Assembly (NCBI RefSeq): GCF_049860805.1
Contig: NZ_CP187555.1
Location: forward strand, 4,340,001-4,404,000
Reading direction: 5' to 3'
DNA length: 64,000 nt
From: Parabacteroides sp900760525
GTDB taxonomy: Bacteria > Bacteroidota > Bacteroidia > Bacteroidales > Tannerellaceae
Program-made: the position numbers and the translations under genes
The notes under the pieces: model-generated
The model's database searches: none
The model's input: only the letters and a program-made list of their open reading frames with translations
Told to the model about the DNA's origin: nothing
In this document: positions 33,019 through 41,383 of the stretch, piece after piece
How positions within the stretch are numbered: the first letter of the stretch is position 1
Layout: each line of letters begins with the position of its first letter

Positions 33019-34152
33019 TTATTCATAAACCGCCTTATACCAGCTAACCCTTTGCCTATACCATTCGAGCATTTTAGGTAGAGATTCTTGCGGGACGAAA
33101 ACGGTCAGGCCGCAATAGCTGTCTACCGGCAATGCCTGTTGAGGTGTGCCGTAGTAATAATAGGATTTTGGGGTATGTGCTTTGTAGACAACAGCCTTGT
33201 CTAAGCAGCTGATGAAATTGCTGTATTGTTCGTCTGTCGCAAGCTGCTTGATATAGTCTGCCATATCATATAACATTCCGGGGCTGCGATACAAGTATTC
33301 CAGTCTTTGCATCTTTTTGAGGTCGAGGCTGTAGATATCGCTTTCGGGCTTATCCGCCAGTATCTCACGCGTTGCATTTTTCAGATTATCCAGTTCGCTT
33401 GTCTTCGTAAGCGATACGGTCGCGTACGGATAAGAATCATTCAGATAATAGTTGTAGAACGTTTCGCCGACCTTTTCCAGTTGCAGGTTGGTGGCGAACA
33501 ATTGCGGCATCATATCCGCATACGGCCATCCGTCGGCCAATGTTTCCGTCGGGGAAGCTAAGATATATTCGGCCTTATTTCTAAGCTCGTAAGCACATTC
33601 GACACTTGCCATGTAGCAGGCATCGAACAGGATAAAATCAAATACGTTATTCGGCAATCCCTTTGCCAGGTCGTCGATCTCCATCCAGTCGTTGCCGTCC
33701 TGCCCGAATGCTTTCAGCTTATTCTGGTAGTCGGAAGGGAGCCAGGCAGTCCCGTGGCTCCATAAAACCAGCCCGTAGCTGTCGGCCGAATATTGTGAAA
33801 CAACCTCGTTGATCACGCTCCGCATCACGTCCGGATCAGCCGAGTTCTGCTTCTCATAATCTTTCAGATGGAATTTTTTGACAACGCCGTTCTCCTCTTT
33901 TATCTGAAGAAGTTCCGGGTCCGAGCCGACAGGGGCATAATAAACGATCAGGTTTCCTCCGTTGAGGTTTTTGCCGGTCGCTCCTTCTATCATGCTTTCT
34001 ATGTTTTTCGATGCGAAACTGCTGAGACTGTTATTAGCCATCATGTAGACTAAAATGGTGCGAGTTGTCCGGGGTTCCGGAGTCTCATTCTCGGAACAGT
34101 TTGTAAATCCTAAGCAAAGGATGATAAACAGAGTGATAAGTTTAAATTTCAT
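33019..34152 (-). CDS. Clostripain-like (C11) cysteine protease lipoprotein
   Basis: A 377-aa lipoprotein (lipobox FTNC, Cys19) of peptidase family C11. The strand TRTILVYMMANNSL and the catalytic dyad are visible: His133 in LWSHGTAW and Cys179 in LFDACYMA. Related proteins such as PmC11 and fragipain cut after Arg or Lys; specificity here is not shown. The lipobox predicts a membrane-bound enzyme, probably facing the periplasm or the surface. It is divergently transcribed from the fimbrial DUF3575 gene. In Porphyromonas, Arg-specific proteases mature fimbrillins, so a role in processing the nearby fimbrillins is a speculative link. Confidence 0.9.
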   Translation of the reverse strand: MKFKLITLFIILCLGFTNCSENETPEPRTTRTILVYMMANNSLSSFASKNIESMIEGATGKNLNGGNLIVYYAPVGSDPELLQIKEENGVVKKFHLKDYEKQNSADPDVMRSVINEVVSQYSADSYGLVLWSHGTAWLPSDYQNKLKAFGQDGNDWMEIDDLAKGLPNNVFDFILFDACYMASVECAYELRNKAEYILASPTETLADGWPYADMMPQLFATNLQLEKVGETFYNYYLNDSYPYATVSLTKTSELDNLKNATREILADKPESDIYSLDLKKMQRLEYLYRSPGMLYDMADYIKQLATDEQYSNFISCLDKAVVYKAHTPKSYYYYGTPQQALPVDSYCGLTVFVPQESLPKMLEWYRQRVSWYKAVYE

Positions 34153-34181
34153 ATGCCCCCAATACTAAATGGTTCATCTTA

Positions 34182-34189
34182 CAAAGATA
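34182..34189 (-). promoter_or_regulatory. -7 element of the C11 protease gene
   Basis: On the minus strand TATCTTTG matches the consensus 29 nt before the ATG. Confidence 0.5.
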
Positions 34190-34231
34190 TGCAATTAATC
34201 TGTCCGGAGTGTGCATTTAGCATCAATTCTG

Positions 34232-34262
34232 TTTATATACATATAGATTTTACATATCTTTG
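34232..34262 (+). promoter_or_regulatory. Promoter of the DUF3575/DUF3868 pair
   Basis: TTTA (34232-34235), a 19-bp spacer and TATCTTTG (34255-34262) fit the consensus with one mismatch in the -33, 35 nt before the ATG. Confidence 0.55.
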
Positions 34263-34297
34263 TTTTTTAATTCATGATGTAAATCAATAAAAAGTCG

Positions 34298-34855
34298 ATG
34301 AAGAGAATCTATTTTATCCTTATCTGTCTGTGTTGCGCTTTCTGTGCCCGGTCGCAGGTGGTTGCCGTCAAGACGAATGTGCTGTATGACGCGACCACGA
34401 CTTTCAACCTGGGAGCAGAAGTTGCATTCAACAAACATCTTTCACTGGATATTTCGGGCAATTACAACCCCTGGACTTTTTCGGACGATAAATCCATTAA
34501 GCACTGGCTCGTACAACCGGAGTTGCGCTACTGGCTGCACGAACGTTTTAACGGACATTTCTTTGGCGCCCATGCCCTGTATGCCGATTATGATGTGGCA
34601 GGCAAGGCACTTCTGAATGTGATGAAGTCCGGCTACGCTTATGACGGCAATGCCTATGGGGGCGGTCTCTCATACGGCTACCAGTTGTATCTTTCTCCTC
34701 ATTGGAACATCGAATTTACAGCCGGAGTCGGATATGTCCGTTTCAAGTATGACAAAACCCCGTTCCCGGCAAGTGAAGCGGCGGCAGGCAGTTACCGTAA
34801 TGACTATTTCGGCCCGACGAAGTTAGGGATAAGTATCATGTATATCATTAAATAA
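34298..34855 (+). CDS. DUF3575 fimbrial-locus protein (locus 1)
   Basis: A 185-aa exported protein (signal peptide cut near ARSQ, residue 19). VAVKTNVLYDATTTFNLGAE, WFSDDKSIKHW-like segment and HFFGAHALYADYDVAGK, followed by GLSYGYQLYLSPHWNIE, are the DUF3575 pattern, an outer-membrane barrel-like family found at the head of Bacteroidales fimbrial operons. The equivalent gene of locus 2 is at 52888-53484. Here it is followed 7 bp later by a DUF3868 gene, but the fimbrillin genes lie on the opposite strand. Confidence 0.85.
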   Translation: MKRIYFILICLCCAFCARSQVVAVKTNVLYDATTTFNLGAEVAFNKHLSLDISGNYNPWTFSDDKSIKHWLVQPELRYWLHERFNGHFFGAHALYADYDVAGKALLNVMKSGYAYDGNAYGGGLSYGYQLYLSPHWNIEFTAGVGYVRFKYDKTPFPASEAAAGSYRNDYFGPTKLGISIMYIIK

Positions 34856-34862
34856 GAGCCTT

Positions 34863-35363
34863 ATGAAAACAATTCCATATATCCTGTTTTTTCTTTTTAC
34901 CGTGCTGTCAGGTCATGCCCAGGAACTTCTGTCCGATTACCGGGGAATGGTGTATGTAAGAGAAAATAGTATCGGGCAGCAGGGTGATAACTTGATGTTG
35001 GACCTGCAAATCGACTTGTCGGGATTGAATGTCGGCCGTTACCAGAGCCTGGCGATTGCGCCGATGCTCCGTGAAGGCCGGGACTCGCTGATGTTCCGGC
35101 CCATCGTCGTGAATGGCGCCAATAAGCAGAAGATGTACGAACGGGCACTTGCTTTTAAAGGGAAAGTTGTTGCAGATGACGGGGCCTATCTGGTCGTGAA
35201 AAATCAACCGGCCTTACTCCGCGAGATTTCCTATCAGGAAGCAATCCCTTTCGAGCCCTGGATGAAGGGGGCGGAACTCGTGCTGGTCGGCGAACTGAAA
35301 AACTATGAGGGTGTTACAAAGAAAGTTTATATAAATGTTTTGACGGATAACCTAATCTTTTGA
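34863..35363 (+). CDS. DUF3868-only protein, lacking the OmpA part (locus 1)
   Basis: A 166-aa exported protein (signal peptide cut near HAQ, residue 19). It corresponds to the N-terminal DUF3868 domain: VRENSIGQQGDNLMLDLQID, PWMKGAELVLVGELKNYEG. In locus 2 this domain (1-150 of 476 aa) continues into OmpA-like and TPR parts; here the gene stops right after DUF3868. It may be a natural short form or a 3' truncation. The downstream 383-bp convergent gap shows no residual OmpA coding sequence in any frame that I can see, but holds a phased repeat. Confidence 0.75.
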   Translation: MKTIPYILFFLFTVLSGHAQELLSDYRGMVYVRENSIGQQGDNLMLDLQIDLSGLNVGRYQSLAIAPMLREGRDSLMFRPIVVNGANKQKMYERALAFKGKVVADDGAYLVVKNQPALLREISYQEAIPFEPWMKGAELVLVGELKNYEGVTKKVYINVLTDNLIF

Positions 35364-35604
35364 TGGCAGGTATATTAGATTTTAACCCACTCTGTTGTTT
35401 TTTATATTGGGTTCACACCCTTGTAAGTCCAATTAAATCATTGTTTTGAAGTGAATGCAGTGAATGCCGTTCGTTTTTCCGGGAAAAATGGTTGTGAACA
35501 GTTCGATTTTTTTTGCCTTCACTGCTAACTCCTGAAATTTATCGTTTTACGGGAGGGTGAACCCCGTTTGTTTTTTTCTGATAATGGGCGGAATCCGGTA
35601 ATTA

Positions 35605-35726
35605 TTGGTCCCCGACCTGTAAAATATAGCCTAAAGGATAAAAAATATAGCCTATATCCTATTGGTAAAAAGGTTATAGGCTGTCTCCCAAAAGGTGCTA
35701 ACCTTTTTCGGAAGAGGTGCCGACCT
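35605..35726. repeat. Six 22-bp-phased dyads between convergent genes
   Basis: Dyad centres lie near 35611, 35633, 35654, 35676, 35698 and 35720, that is every 22 bp. Examples: AAAAGGT-GCTA-ACCTTTT (unit 5), AGGT-GCCG-ACCT (unit 6). AGCCTATA of unit 3 and TATAGGCT of unit 4 are inverted copies. Sequence drifts from A/T-rich units on the left to AGGT/ACCT units on the right. The remainder of the 35364-35746 gap shows no gene. Confidence 0.75.
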
Positions 35727-35746
35727 TTGCCAGCCTCTTTGTTTAT

Positions 35747-36649
35747 CTAAAAATAAACTGTTTCATTGCTTGAACCGCCGTCTACCCAGGGATTGATGCT
35801 GCCGGAGAGGTGGATGTCTTTGGCTTGCAGGGTGAATTCATAGGTTTGTCTCTTTCCGGGTTCGAATGCTTTGGAGGATTCGATGCGGTAATCTTTACCG
35901 CTCATGCGGACGATAAAGATGGGTTTGGCTATGGGGCAGAGTAAAAAATCGGTCACGATTGTCTGCCCTGCAGGGACGACAGGGGTCGTTAAATCTTTGA
36001 TAAATGTATATGCGGTAGTGGAAACTGTCTGTGTCAGCTTGCCTGTTTGTATGTCGAGTTGTAAAGAAGGCGAGTAGCTCGCTAAAGAGATGCTTTCTAA
36101 AATCATTTCTTCTTTAATATCGTCGACTTTCTTGAATTTGATGGTGATTGCCGAGAGAAGGTGGTTGAAAGAGAGGTTGACTGTCTCTTCGTTTGTGGCT
36201 TTACTCCGGTTCAGGACAGGGGTAGCCCACATAATGTCTTCTTGTTTGCTTAGATCGAACGGAATATTTCCGGGCGTATTGGCGGCTGATGATATATAAG
36301 GGTAGTAAGCGTAGAAGTTTAACAATGTGTCGGGATTGATGGGATAATGGGCGTCTGCCGAAGTTACTAATTCAGCGCTACCGGCTTCTTTGGTGTATAG
36401 CGTGTTTGTCAGATCTTTGCGGAGAGTGGTGTTAACGCTCCCGTCGTTTTTATGATGTCCCCAAGAGAAGATCCCGATTTGGGAGTTGTCGGGAAGGGTG
36501 GTTTCGGTGATGATGGATTTGGTGGTAAGGGTTTGGATGTGGGTGGAAAATCGGATAGCTTCTGATGGTGTTACCAATGGCACATCTGTTTCATTGCAAC
36601 CAGATAATGTAAAATATAATAACAAAAATGTATACTTGATAATTTTCAT
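35747..36649 (-). CDS. Fimbrillin family lipoprotein (minor, locus 1)
   Basis: A 300-aa lipoprotein (lipobox LSGC, Cys18) of the fimbrillin / Mfa-like_1 family. The pattern IRFSTHIQTLTTKS, IGIFSWGHHKNDGS, YPINPDTLLNFYAYYPY and the conserved NLSFNHLLSAITIKFKK is typical, as is the end INPWVDGGSSNETVYF, the C-terminal strand thought to act in donor-strand polymerisation. It lies downstream of the larger fimbrillin, separated by a strong hairpin that may lower its expression. Confidence 0.88.
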   Translation of the reverse strand: MKIIKYTFLLLYFTLSGCNETDVPLVTPSEAIRFSTHIQTLTTKSIITETTLPDNSQIGIFSWGHHKNDGSVNTTLRKDLTNTLYTKEAGSAELVTSADAHYPINPDTLLNFYAYYPYISSAANTPGNIPFDLSKQEDIMWATPVLNRSKATNEETVNLSFNHLLSAITIKFKKVDDIKEEMILESISLASYSPSLQLDIQTGKLTQTVSTTAYTFIKDLTTPVVPAGQTIVTDFLLCPIAKPIFIVRMSGKDYRIESSKAFEPGKRQTYEFTLQAKDIHLSGSINPWVDGGSSNETVYF

Positions 36650-36691
36650 GTGTTGTAATTAGTTTGTAAGAGGAAAGGAGATATATCAAAC

Positions 36692-36724
36692 TATCCATTT
36701 CCCTTTTTAAAAGAGAAATGGATA
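36692..36724. other. Strong hairpin between the two fimbrillin genes
   Basis: TATCCATTTCCCTTTT (36692-36707) and AAAAGAGAAATGGATA (36709-36724) pair at 15 of 16 positions with almost no loop. There is no T-run in the direction of the fimbrillin transcript, so it may be an RNA-stability or processing site, or a partial terminator. Confidence 0.6.
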
Positions 36725-36761
36725 ATTTTTAAAGATATGTTTCTGTTGTGATATATTTTAA

Positions 36762-37736
36762 TTAATTAAATGTTCCACTTCCAGAAGCAGCACCTGTTGC
36801 CCAACCTGTAAGAGTAGCTGTTGGCTCTATACCTGTTGCACTAAATGTTAGTGTTATTTTATGTGCATTACCAACTGTTATTGCTCCTCCATTTATTGTG
36901 ATAGGCACTTCTTTTTCTGTAACATTATCTGTAGTAACGAGTAAAGTGTAATTCGTTGTAGGCTGTAATATCAGATAACCAACGCTTTGAGCGTCTGCTG
37001 CCACTGGCATTTCAATGTTTGTAATCTCTTTATCGTCATTTAGACTACGGACAGATAAATTATCTTTGTCTATATTTGTCCAGTCTAATGTAGTTACTTC
37101 ATTATCACTTAATGCCATTTTAGGTTTGGTTAGAGCATCTTTTACCTTGATGGAAACTATCTTTCCAAATGTTGTTTTTGCTGCCTCACTTCCAATAACT
37201 TCAAATTGTAACTGAGTTAATAAATGTTTGAATGATAAAGACGTTATTTGCTCATTTTCTGTTTTTGAACCACTAACAGCTTTTGCGATTATAATATCCT
37301 GTGTTCCATTTATAGTCCATTCAACTTGGCCAGCAGTATTTGCTCCTACAGGACTGTATGCAATTAAATGTGATTTATTAGCTGCATTTGCATTATAATA
37401 TAATTTAGTTGCGTCTGTAAAATCAATTACCCCATCTGTGCCTAATTTGGGAGTGGATGCCGCATTTGCCACATTTGTCCAAACTGCAGTTGGAGCGTCT
37501 GGAGCTGCCACAATTTGTAGTGGAACAGTTGTTGCAGGATAATTGGCATTCTCACCAGTTCCATTTTCAATGGGTGCTTTTGTTGTAATAACTCCCGCAT
37601 TCAACTTTATCTCCACCTTGTCCTGATCCCCACCAGTCACTTCGTCAATCACATCATTCTCACTTGAGCAGCTGCTCAGAACTGATATGCTTGCTATAGC
37701 AAGCATACTTAATACTAAATTCTTCATGATATTCAT
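36762..37736 (-). CDS. Fimbrillin family lipoprotein (main, locus 1)
   Basis: A 324-aa lipoprotein (lipobox LSSC, Cys23 from ATG 37736) of the fimbrillin / Mfa-like_1 family: KVEIKLNAGVITTKAPIENG, KSHLIAYSPVGANTAGQVEW, and the conserved TSLSFKHLLTQLQFEVIGSE, ending in a WATGAASGSGTFN strand. Base composition is clearly more A/T-rich than its neighbours, suggesting that this allele was acquired by recombination. It follows the DUF5119 gene by 40 bp. Confidence 0.9.
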   Translation of the reverse strand: MNIMKNLVLSMLAIASISVLSSCSSENDVIDEVTGGDQDKVEIKLNAGVITTKAPIENGTGENANYPATTVPLQIVAAPDAPTAVWTNVANAASTPKLGTDGVIDFTDATKLYYNANAANKSHLIAYSPVGANTAGQVEWTINGTQDIIIAKAVSGSKTENEQITSLSFKHLLTQLQFEVIGSEAAKTTFGKIVSIKVKDALTKPKMALSDNEVTTLDWTNIDKDNLSVRSLNDDKEITNIEMPVAADAQSVGYLILQPTTNYTLLVTTDNVTEKEVPITINGGAITVGNAHKITLTFSATGIEPTATLTGWATGAASGSGTFN

Positions 37737-37776
37737 TTTTTAATTGTTATTATACCCTATATCGCTTATTATTTGT

Positions 37777-38679
37777 TTATTCGATGATTAAACTGTCTCC
37801 GGCTACTACTTCCCAGTGGTTGATTTTGACTGTGAAGGTGGGGCCGGGAACGACGGTGGCTTCAATGGCTACATCAATGTCGTGCCCTTCGGTTTCGTCG
37901 ATGGATGTTCCTAAGTCAATGGTTGAAGAGGCGTTGCTACCGTCGGATAAGGTAAAATCTAATGTTACCTCATGTGTGGGTGGCTCGGGTTGTTCTTCCC
38001 CTTTTCCTTTTGGTTTTCCCAGCATCAGAATGTTTGCATTTACTCCTTCCTCTGAAGGGGTGGTTTCGAATGTCAGGTCTGTCTTCTCGCCGGTTACAAT
38101 CTCCTGTCTGCTTAGATTGATTGAGGTCGACATACCGCTGATGGTCCCTTTACAATTTGTAATCTTCTCCATTCCGTCTACTTTGACCTTGATGGACAGG
38201 TTGCGGACTAATGGTTCGGGAGTGAACTCGATTAACTCGTTGCTTCCGGCTTTTATCTCTAATTTTTCAACAACAACCCCGTATAAGGGGATTTTTCCTG
38301 TTTGAGCGTTTTCGGCCGCCTTTGTTGTTTGAAGGTAAGCTTCGGCTGTTTCAAACTTATTGATATTCCGAAAGTCGATGTCTGCGGCATCACAATTAAA
38401 TACCAATAATTTGTAGCGGGCAGGCGGCAATGTGAAACTCAATTCATCGGCATCATCTTCCATCTGGATGACTGAACCTCCGTCTGTCGGATAGAAACAG
38501 TATCTAACCCGTTCCGGGACCGGATGTCCTTTCAAGAGCTTATCCCATTTGAAGGAATATTGTATGTCGCCCTGCTTGCCCAGATCCGGTGTCTTTTCCG
38601 TACTGCATCTGACTAATGTGATGATAATGCAACAAACGGTAAAGACGATTCCTGTTTTTATGTAATTCAGAATATTCAT
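37777..38679 (-). CDS. DUF5119 family fimbrial-locus lipoprotein
   Basis: A 300-aa lipoprotein with lipobox-like VRCS (Cys25) after a hydrophobic stretch. It matches DUF5119 in layout: an N-terminal IQYSFKWDKLLKGHPVPERV, RYCFYPTDGGSV and LSFTLPPARYKLLVFNCDA, then a second beta domain ending FTVKINHWEVV. In Bacteroidales this family sits directly upstream of fimbrillin genes and is thought to be an anchor or assembly factor like Mfa2/FimB. It leads the locus-1 fimbrillin transcript. Confidence 0.8.
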   Translation of the reverse strand: MNILNYIKTGIVFTVCCIIITLVRCSTEKTPDLGKQGDIQYSFKWDKLLKGHPVPERVRYCFYPTDGGSVIQMEDDADELSFTLPPARYKLLVFNCDAADIDFRNINKFETAEAYLQTTKAAENAQTGKIPLYGVVVEKLEIKAGSNELIEFTPEPLVRNLSIKVKVDGMEKITNCKGTISGMSTSINLSRQEIVTGEKTDLTFETTPSEEGVNANILMLGKPKGKGEEQPEPPTHEVTLDFTLSDGSNASSTIDLGTSIDETEGHDIDVAIEATVVPGPTFTVKINHWEVVAGDSLIIE

Positions 38680-38726
38680 TCTTTAAATAAGTATTGATAA
38701 TCAATACTATCTTTCTCTTTATGCTG

Positions 38727-38734
38727 CAAATATA
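38727..38734 (-). promoter_or_regulatory. -7 element of the locus-1 fimbrillin operon
   Basis: On the minus strand TATATTTG matches the consensus 47 nt upstream of the DUF5119 ATG. No -33 box is clear, which would fit activation by a regulator such as the upstream AraC protein. Confidence 0.45.
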
Positions 38735-38805
38735 GAGGAATAGCAGATGGCAGGAATTGCTTTTTCTAATCAAAAGGTTGCAAAACTTGCAAAATGTATT
38801 GATTT

Positions 38806-39657
38806 TTATATGTTTTCGTCTCTTTCGTTACGGATGGCACGCGGAGACTTGCCGAAATTAGCCCGGCAGAAGTGGGAGAAGTTGGATAAAGATTCGAAGC
38901 CGTACTTATAGCAGATCTCGGAAATGCTGATATTCGTGGTGGTCAGGTCGTTTTGTATATCCAGGCATTTCTTCTTCGTCATCCATTGGTAAACCGGCTC
39001 TCCGAAAGTATCTTTGAATAAACGCCGGAAAGTGGGGGTGCTATATCCTCCTAATTGCGCAAACGACTCGACATCTTTTACTTTCAGGTAATTTTGCATG
39101 ACGAAGTAACGGAATGTTTTACTATACCTATATATAGGTGCATAGAAACCGGCGATCTCCTTCAGGGTATAGTAGCAGTTGAGCAGGAAATACAACTCCG
39201 TCTGCTTGGCTTTCAGAAATTCGGAGCACAGCAGGTCGTTGTTGAGGTACATCTTCAGCCCGTTGATAAAAAGGCGCAGAGGAAAGTACATCTCCAAGAC
39301 GATGGGGAGCATGGGAGACTCTTTCGCCAGTTCCAATCCTTTGTTGAAGCGGTCGGCGCAAATGTTTTGCGGAGTCTCGAACAGGTAAAGGATGCATTCT
39401 GTAGATTCTAAGATGTGGAACTCTACACGTGAACCGATCGGTTGCATGATGAATTGCCCGCCATGAAATACCGTGTTTGGATGCTCGTCACTGGTTACCC
39501 GGACGGAGCCGGATATCAGGAAGTAGATCGTATTCTGCGAACACCGTTCTTTCGGGATCTTCATCCCTTTCAGGTAAGAACGGTATTTGAATATCTGCTT
39601 CTGATAGTGGGAGCAGGAAGAACAGTCTGTATATTTCTGACAGATAAAATCAGACAT
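38806..39657 (-). CDS. AraC family transcriptional regulator
   Basis: A 283-aa protein with an N-terminal cupin-like sensor part (about 35-110) and a C-terminal AraC double helix-turn-helix (about 190-280): VESFAQLGGYSTPTFRRLFK and ISISEICYKYGFESLSNFSH, ending FCRANFGKSPRAIRNER. It is encoded directly upstream of the DUF5119/fimbrillin genes on the same strand, and is a likely regulator of them. Its start is 12 bp after the GHL10 hydrolase stop. Confidence 0.9.
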   Translation of the reverse strand: MSDFICQKYTDCSSCSHYQKQIFKYRSYLKGMKIPKERCSQNTIYFLISGSVRVTSDEHPNTVFHGGQFIMQPIGSRVEFHILESTECILYLFETPQNICADRFNKGLELAKESPMLPIVLEMYFPLRLFINGLKMYLNNDLLCSEFLKAKQTELYFLLNCYYTLKEIAGFYAPIYRYSKTFRYFVMQNYLKVKDVESFAQLGGYSTPTFRRLFKDTFGEPVYQWMTKKKCLDIQNDLTTTNISISEICYKYGFESLSNFSHFCRANFGKSPRAIRNERDENI

Positions 39658-39669
39658 CCGCAGTTGGTT

Positions 39670-41193
39670 TTAAAGTTTTACCTTTTTGCTTTTACCTTGA
39701 TTTTCATTATGGAAACGGTCTACGGCTGTGACTACGTAGCGGTATTTTTGCTTTCCGTTGTCGTAGGGCAGCAGATAGTTCGTTTTGCGTGTGATCGCTA
39801 CGATCTTCGAGGGGTCGTTCAGGTTGACCGGCTCTTTATTTTCGAAGCGGTAAATGACGAAGTAGCTTGCCAATTCGGGATTGGTCTTGCTTTGTTCCGC
39901 CTGCCAGTGCAACATATATCCCTGGGCCGTCCATTCGGTTTTCAGCTTCTTGACCTCTTGCGGGGCACGGTTGTGCAGGTGCGTATAAGCCGGGATCAGT
40001 GCCGGATAGCGGTGGTAGTTCCGTTTCAGGCTGTCGGCTACGCCTTTGTTGTTCCAGAGGATTTCGTTTGCAGGCCAGAAGCAGTTGCCGCTGATGTGGG
40101 GAAGCGTGCGCTCGTAGCGCATCTTACGTGTCAGTTCTCCGGCTTTCATCGTGCGGGCGACGTCCTGGCCGATATAGAGGTGTCCGCCATTGGCGTTTTT
40201 GTCCCACCATTTGATCAGTGTGACATAGTCGGCTGCCGGATGCCCGATCTCCCAGTATATCTGTGGAATGTTATAGTCTATCCAACCCTCTTTCACCCAG
40301 CGTGTCACGTCTGCATACAGATCGTCGTAGTTCTGTAACCCGTTGGTGTTGCTGCCCGAACCGTCGGGCGTGCTTTTCTTGTTGCGGTAGATGCCGAACG
40401 GGCTGATGCCGAACCGGACCCACGGTTTGGACAGTAGGATGGTGCGTTTGATCTCACGAATCAGCAGGTTCACATTCTCCCTTCGCCAGTCCGCGCGCTG
40501 TGTCGCTTTATATCCTTTGTTCAAGCCGTATTTCCGGAAGCTTTTATCATCCGGGAAAGGCATGCCGGCTGCCGGGTAGGGGTAGAAATAGTCGTCCATG
40601 TGGATGGCGTCTACATCATAACGGCTTACGATATCGCGTACCACGCGGCAGATGAACTGCCGGCTTTCCGGTAATCCCGGGTCAAACAGGATTTGCTTGT
40701 TGTAGGTCACGAACCATTCCGGGTGCTTATTATATATATGTGAATCGGCAAAACGGGTGTTGCCTGCCGTGCTTGCCCGGTAAGGGTTCAGCCAGGCGTG
40801 AAATTCCATGTTCCGTTTGTGGCATTCTTCGATCAGGAAAGCCATCACGTCGAAGTTCCCGGCCGGGGCGAGTCCCTGCTGTCCGGTGTAGAAGCGGCTC
40901 CAGGGTTCAATGTTCGATTTATAGAAGGCATCGGCTTCCGGGCGCACCTGGAAGATGATGGCGTTGATCCCGCATTTTTGCAGATAGTTTAGCTTACGGA
41001 TAAAATCTTTCCGCATTTGCGCGGGCGTCATATCCTTATATTCTCCCTGGAAAGCCGTCTGTATCCAAGCTCCGCGGAATTCCCGTTTCGCTTCTTTTCC
41101 AGCCGGTTGCTGCGATATTTGTTGTGTCGTTTTACAGGAAGTTGCTAAGCAAAGCAGTAATACCAGCAGTAAACGAAGATGTTTTGTCATCAT
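39670..41193 (-). CDS. GHL10 / DUF187 family glycosyl hydrolase-like lipoprotein
   Basis: A 507-aa lipoprotein (lipobox ATSC, Cys20). The DUF187 (GHL10) barrel spans about 38-400: REFRGAWIQTAFQGEYKD, INAIIFQVRPEADAFYKS, HAWLNPYRA, DAIHMDDYFYPYP, WVRFGISPFG and IDYNIPQIYWEIG are family motifs with the acidic residues (Asp-Asp in HMDD, Glu in YWE) placed as in TIM-barrel hydrolases. A fibronectin-III-like domain follows (about 415-507). Substrate is unknown; peptidoglycan or related glycans have been suggested for the family. It precedes the AraC gene in the same direction. Confidence 0.88.
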   Translation of the reverse strand: MMTKHLRLLLVLLLCLATSCKTTQQISQQPAGKEAKREFRGAWIQTAFQGEYKDMTPAQMRKDFIRKLNYLQKCGINAIIFQVRPEADAFYKSNIEPWSRFYTGQQGLAPAGNFDVMAFLIEECHKRNMEFHAWLNPYRASTAGNTRFADSHIYNKHPEWFVTYNKQILFDPGLPESRQFICRVVRDIVSRYDVDAIHMDDYFYPYPAAGMPFPDDKSFRKYGLNKGYKATQRADWRRENVNLLIREIKRTILLSKPWVRFGISPFGIYRNKKSTPDGSGSNTNGLQNYDDLYADVTRWVKEGWIDYNIPQIYWEIGHPAADYVTLIKWWDKNANGGHLYIGQDVARTMKAGELTRKMRYERTLPHISGNCFWPANEILWNNKGVADSLKRNYHRYPALIPAYTHLHNRAPQEVKKLKTEWTAQGYMLHWQAEQSKTNPELASYFVIYRFENKEPVNLNDPSKIVAITRKTNYLLPYDNGKQKYRYVVTAVDRFHNENQGKSKKVKL

Positions 41194-41223
41194 AAATAAT
41201 TAATGAATATGCGATTTAGGGTA

Positions 41224-41231
41224 CAAACATA
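41224..41231 (-). promoter_or_regulatory. -7 element of the GHL10 gene
   Basis: On the minus strand TATGTTTG matches the consensus 30 nt upstream of the ATG. Confidence 0.5.
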
Positions 41232-41307
41232 CTTATAATTTTTGAATTGCATTTCAATATATTATTCTGATCAGGCCAACAACATCAAAATTATTGCCCT
41301 GAAACAA

Positions 41308-41351
41308 GAACCCGGAGCGCAACGGATAATAAATCCATGTGCTCCGGGTTC
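41308..41351 (-). terminator. Terminator of the second fimbrial operon
   Basis: GAACCCGGAGC (41308-41318) and GCTCCGGGTTC (41341-41351) form a perfect 11-bp stem. On the minus strand TTGTTT follows, a weak T-run, 33 bp after the adhesin stop. Confidence 0.7.
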
Positions 41352-41383
41352 TCTTTATATACTCCTTATTCGTATCGACTGGG

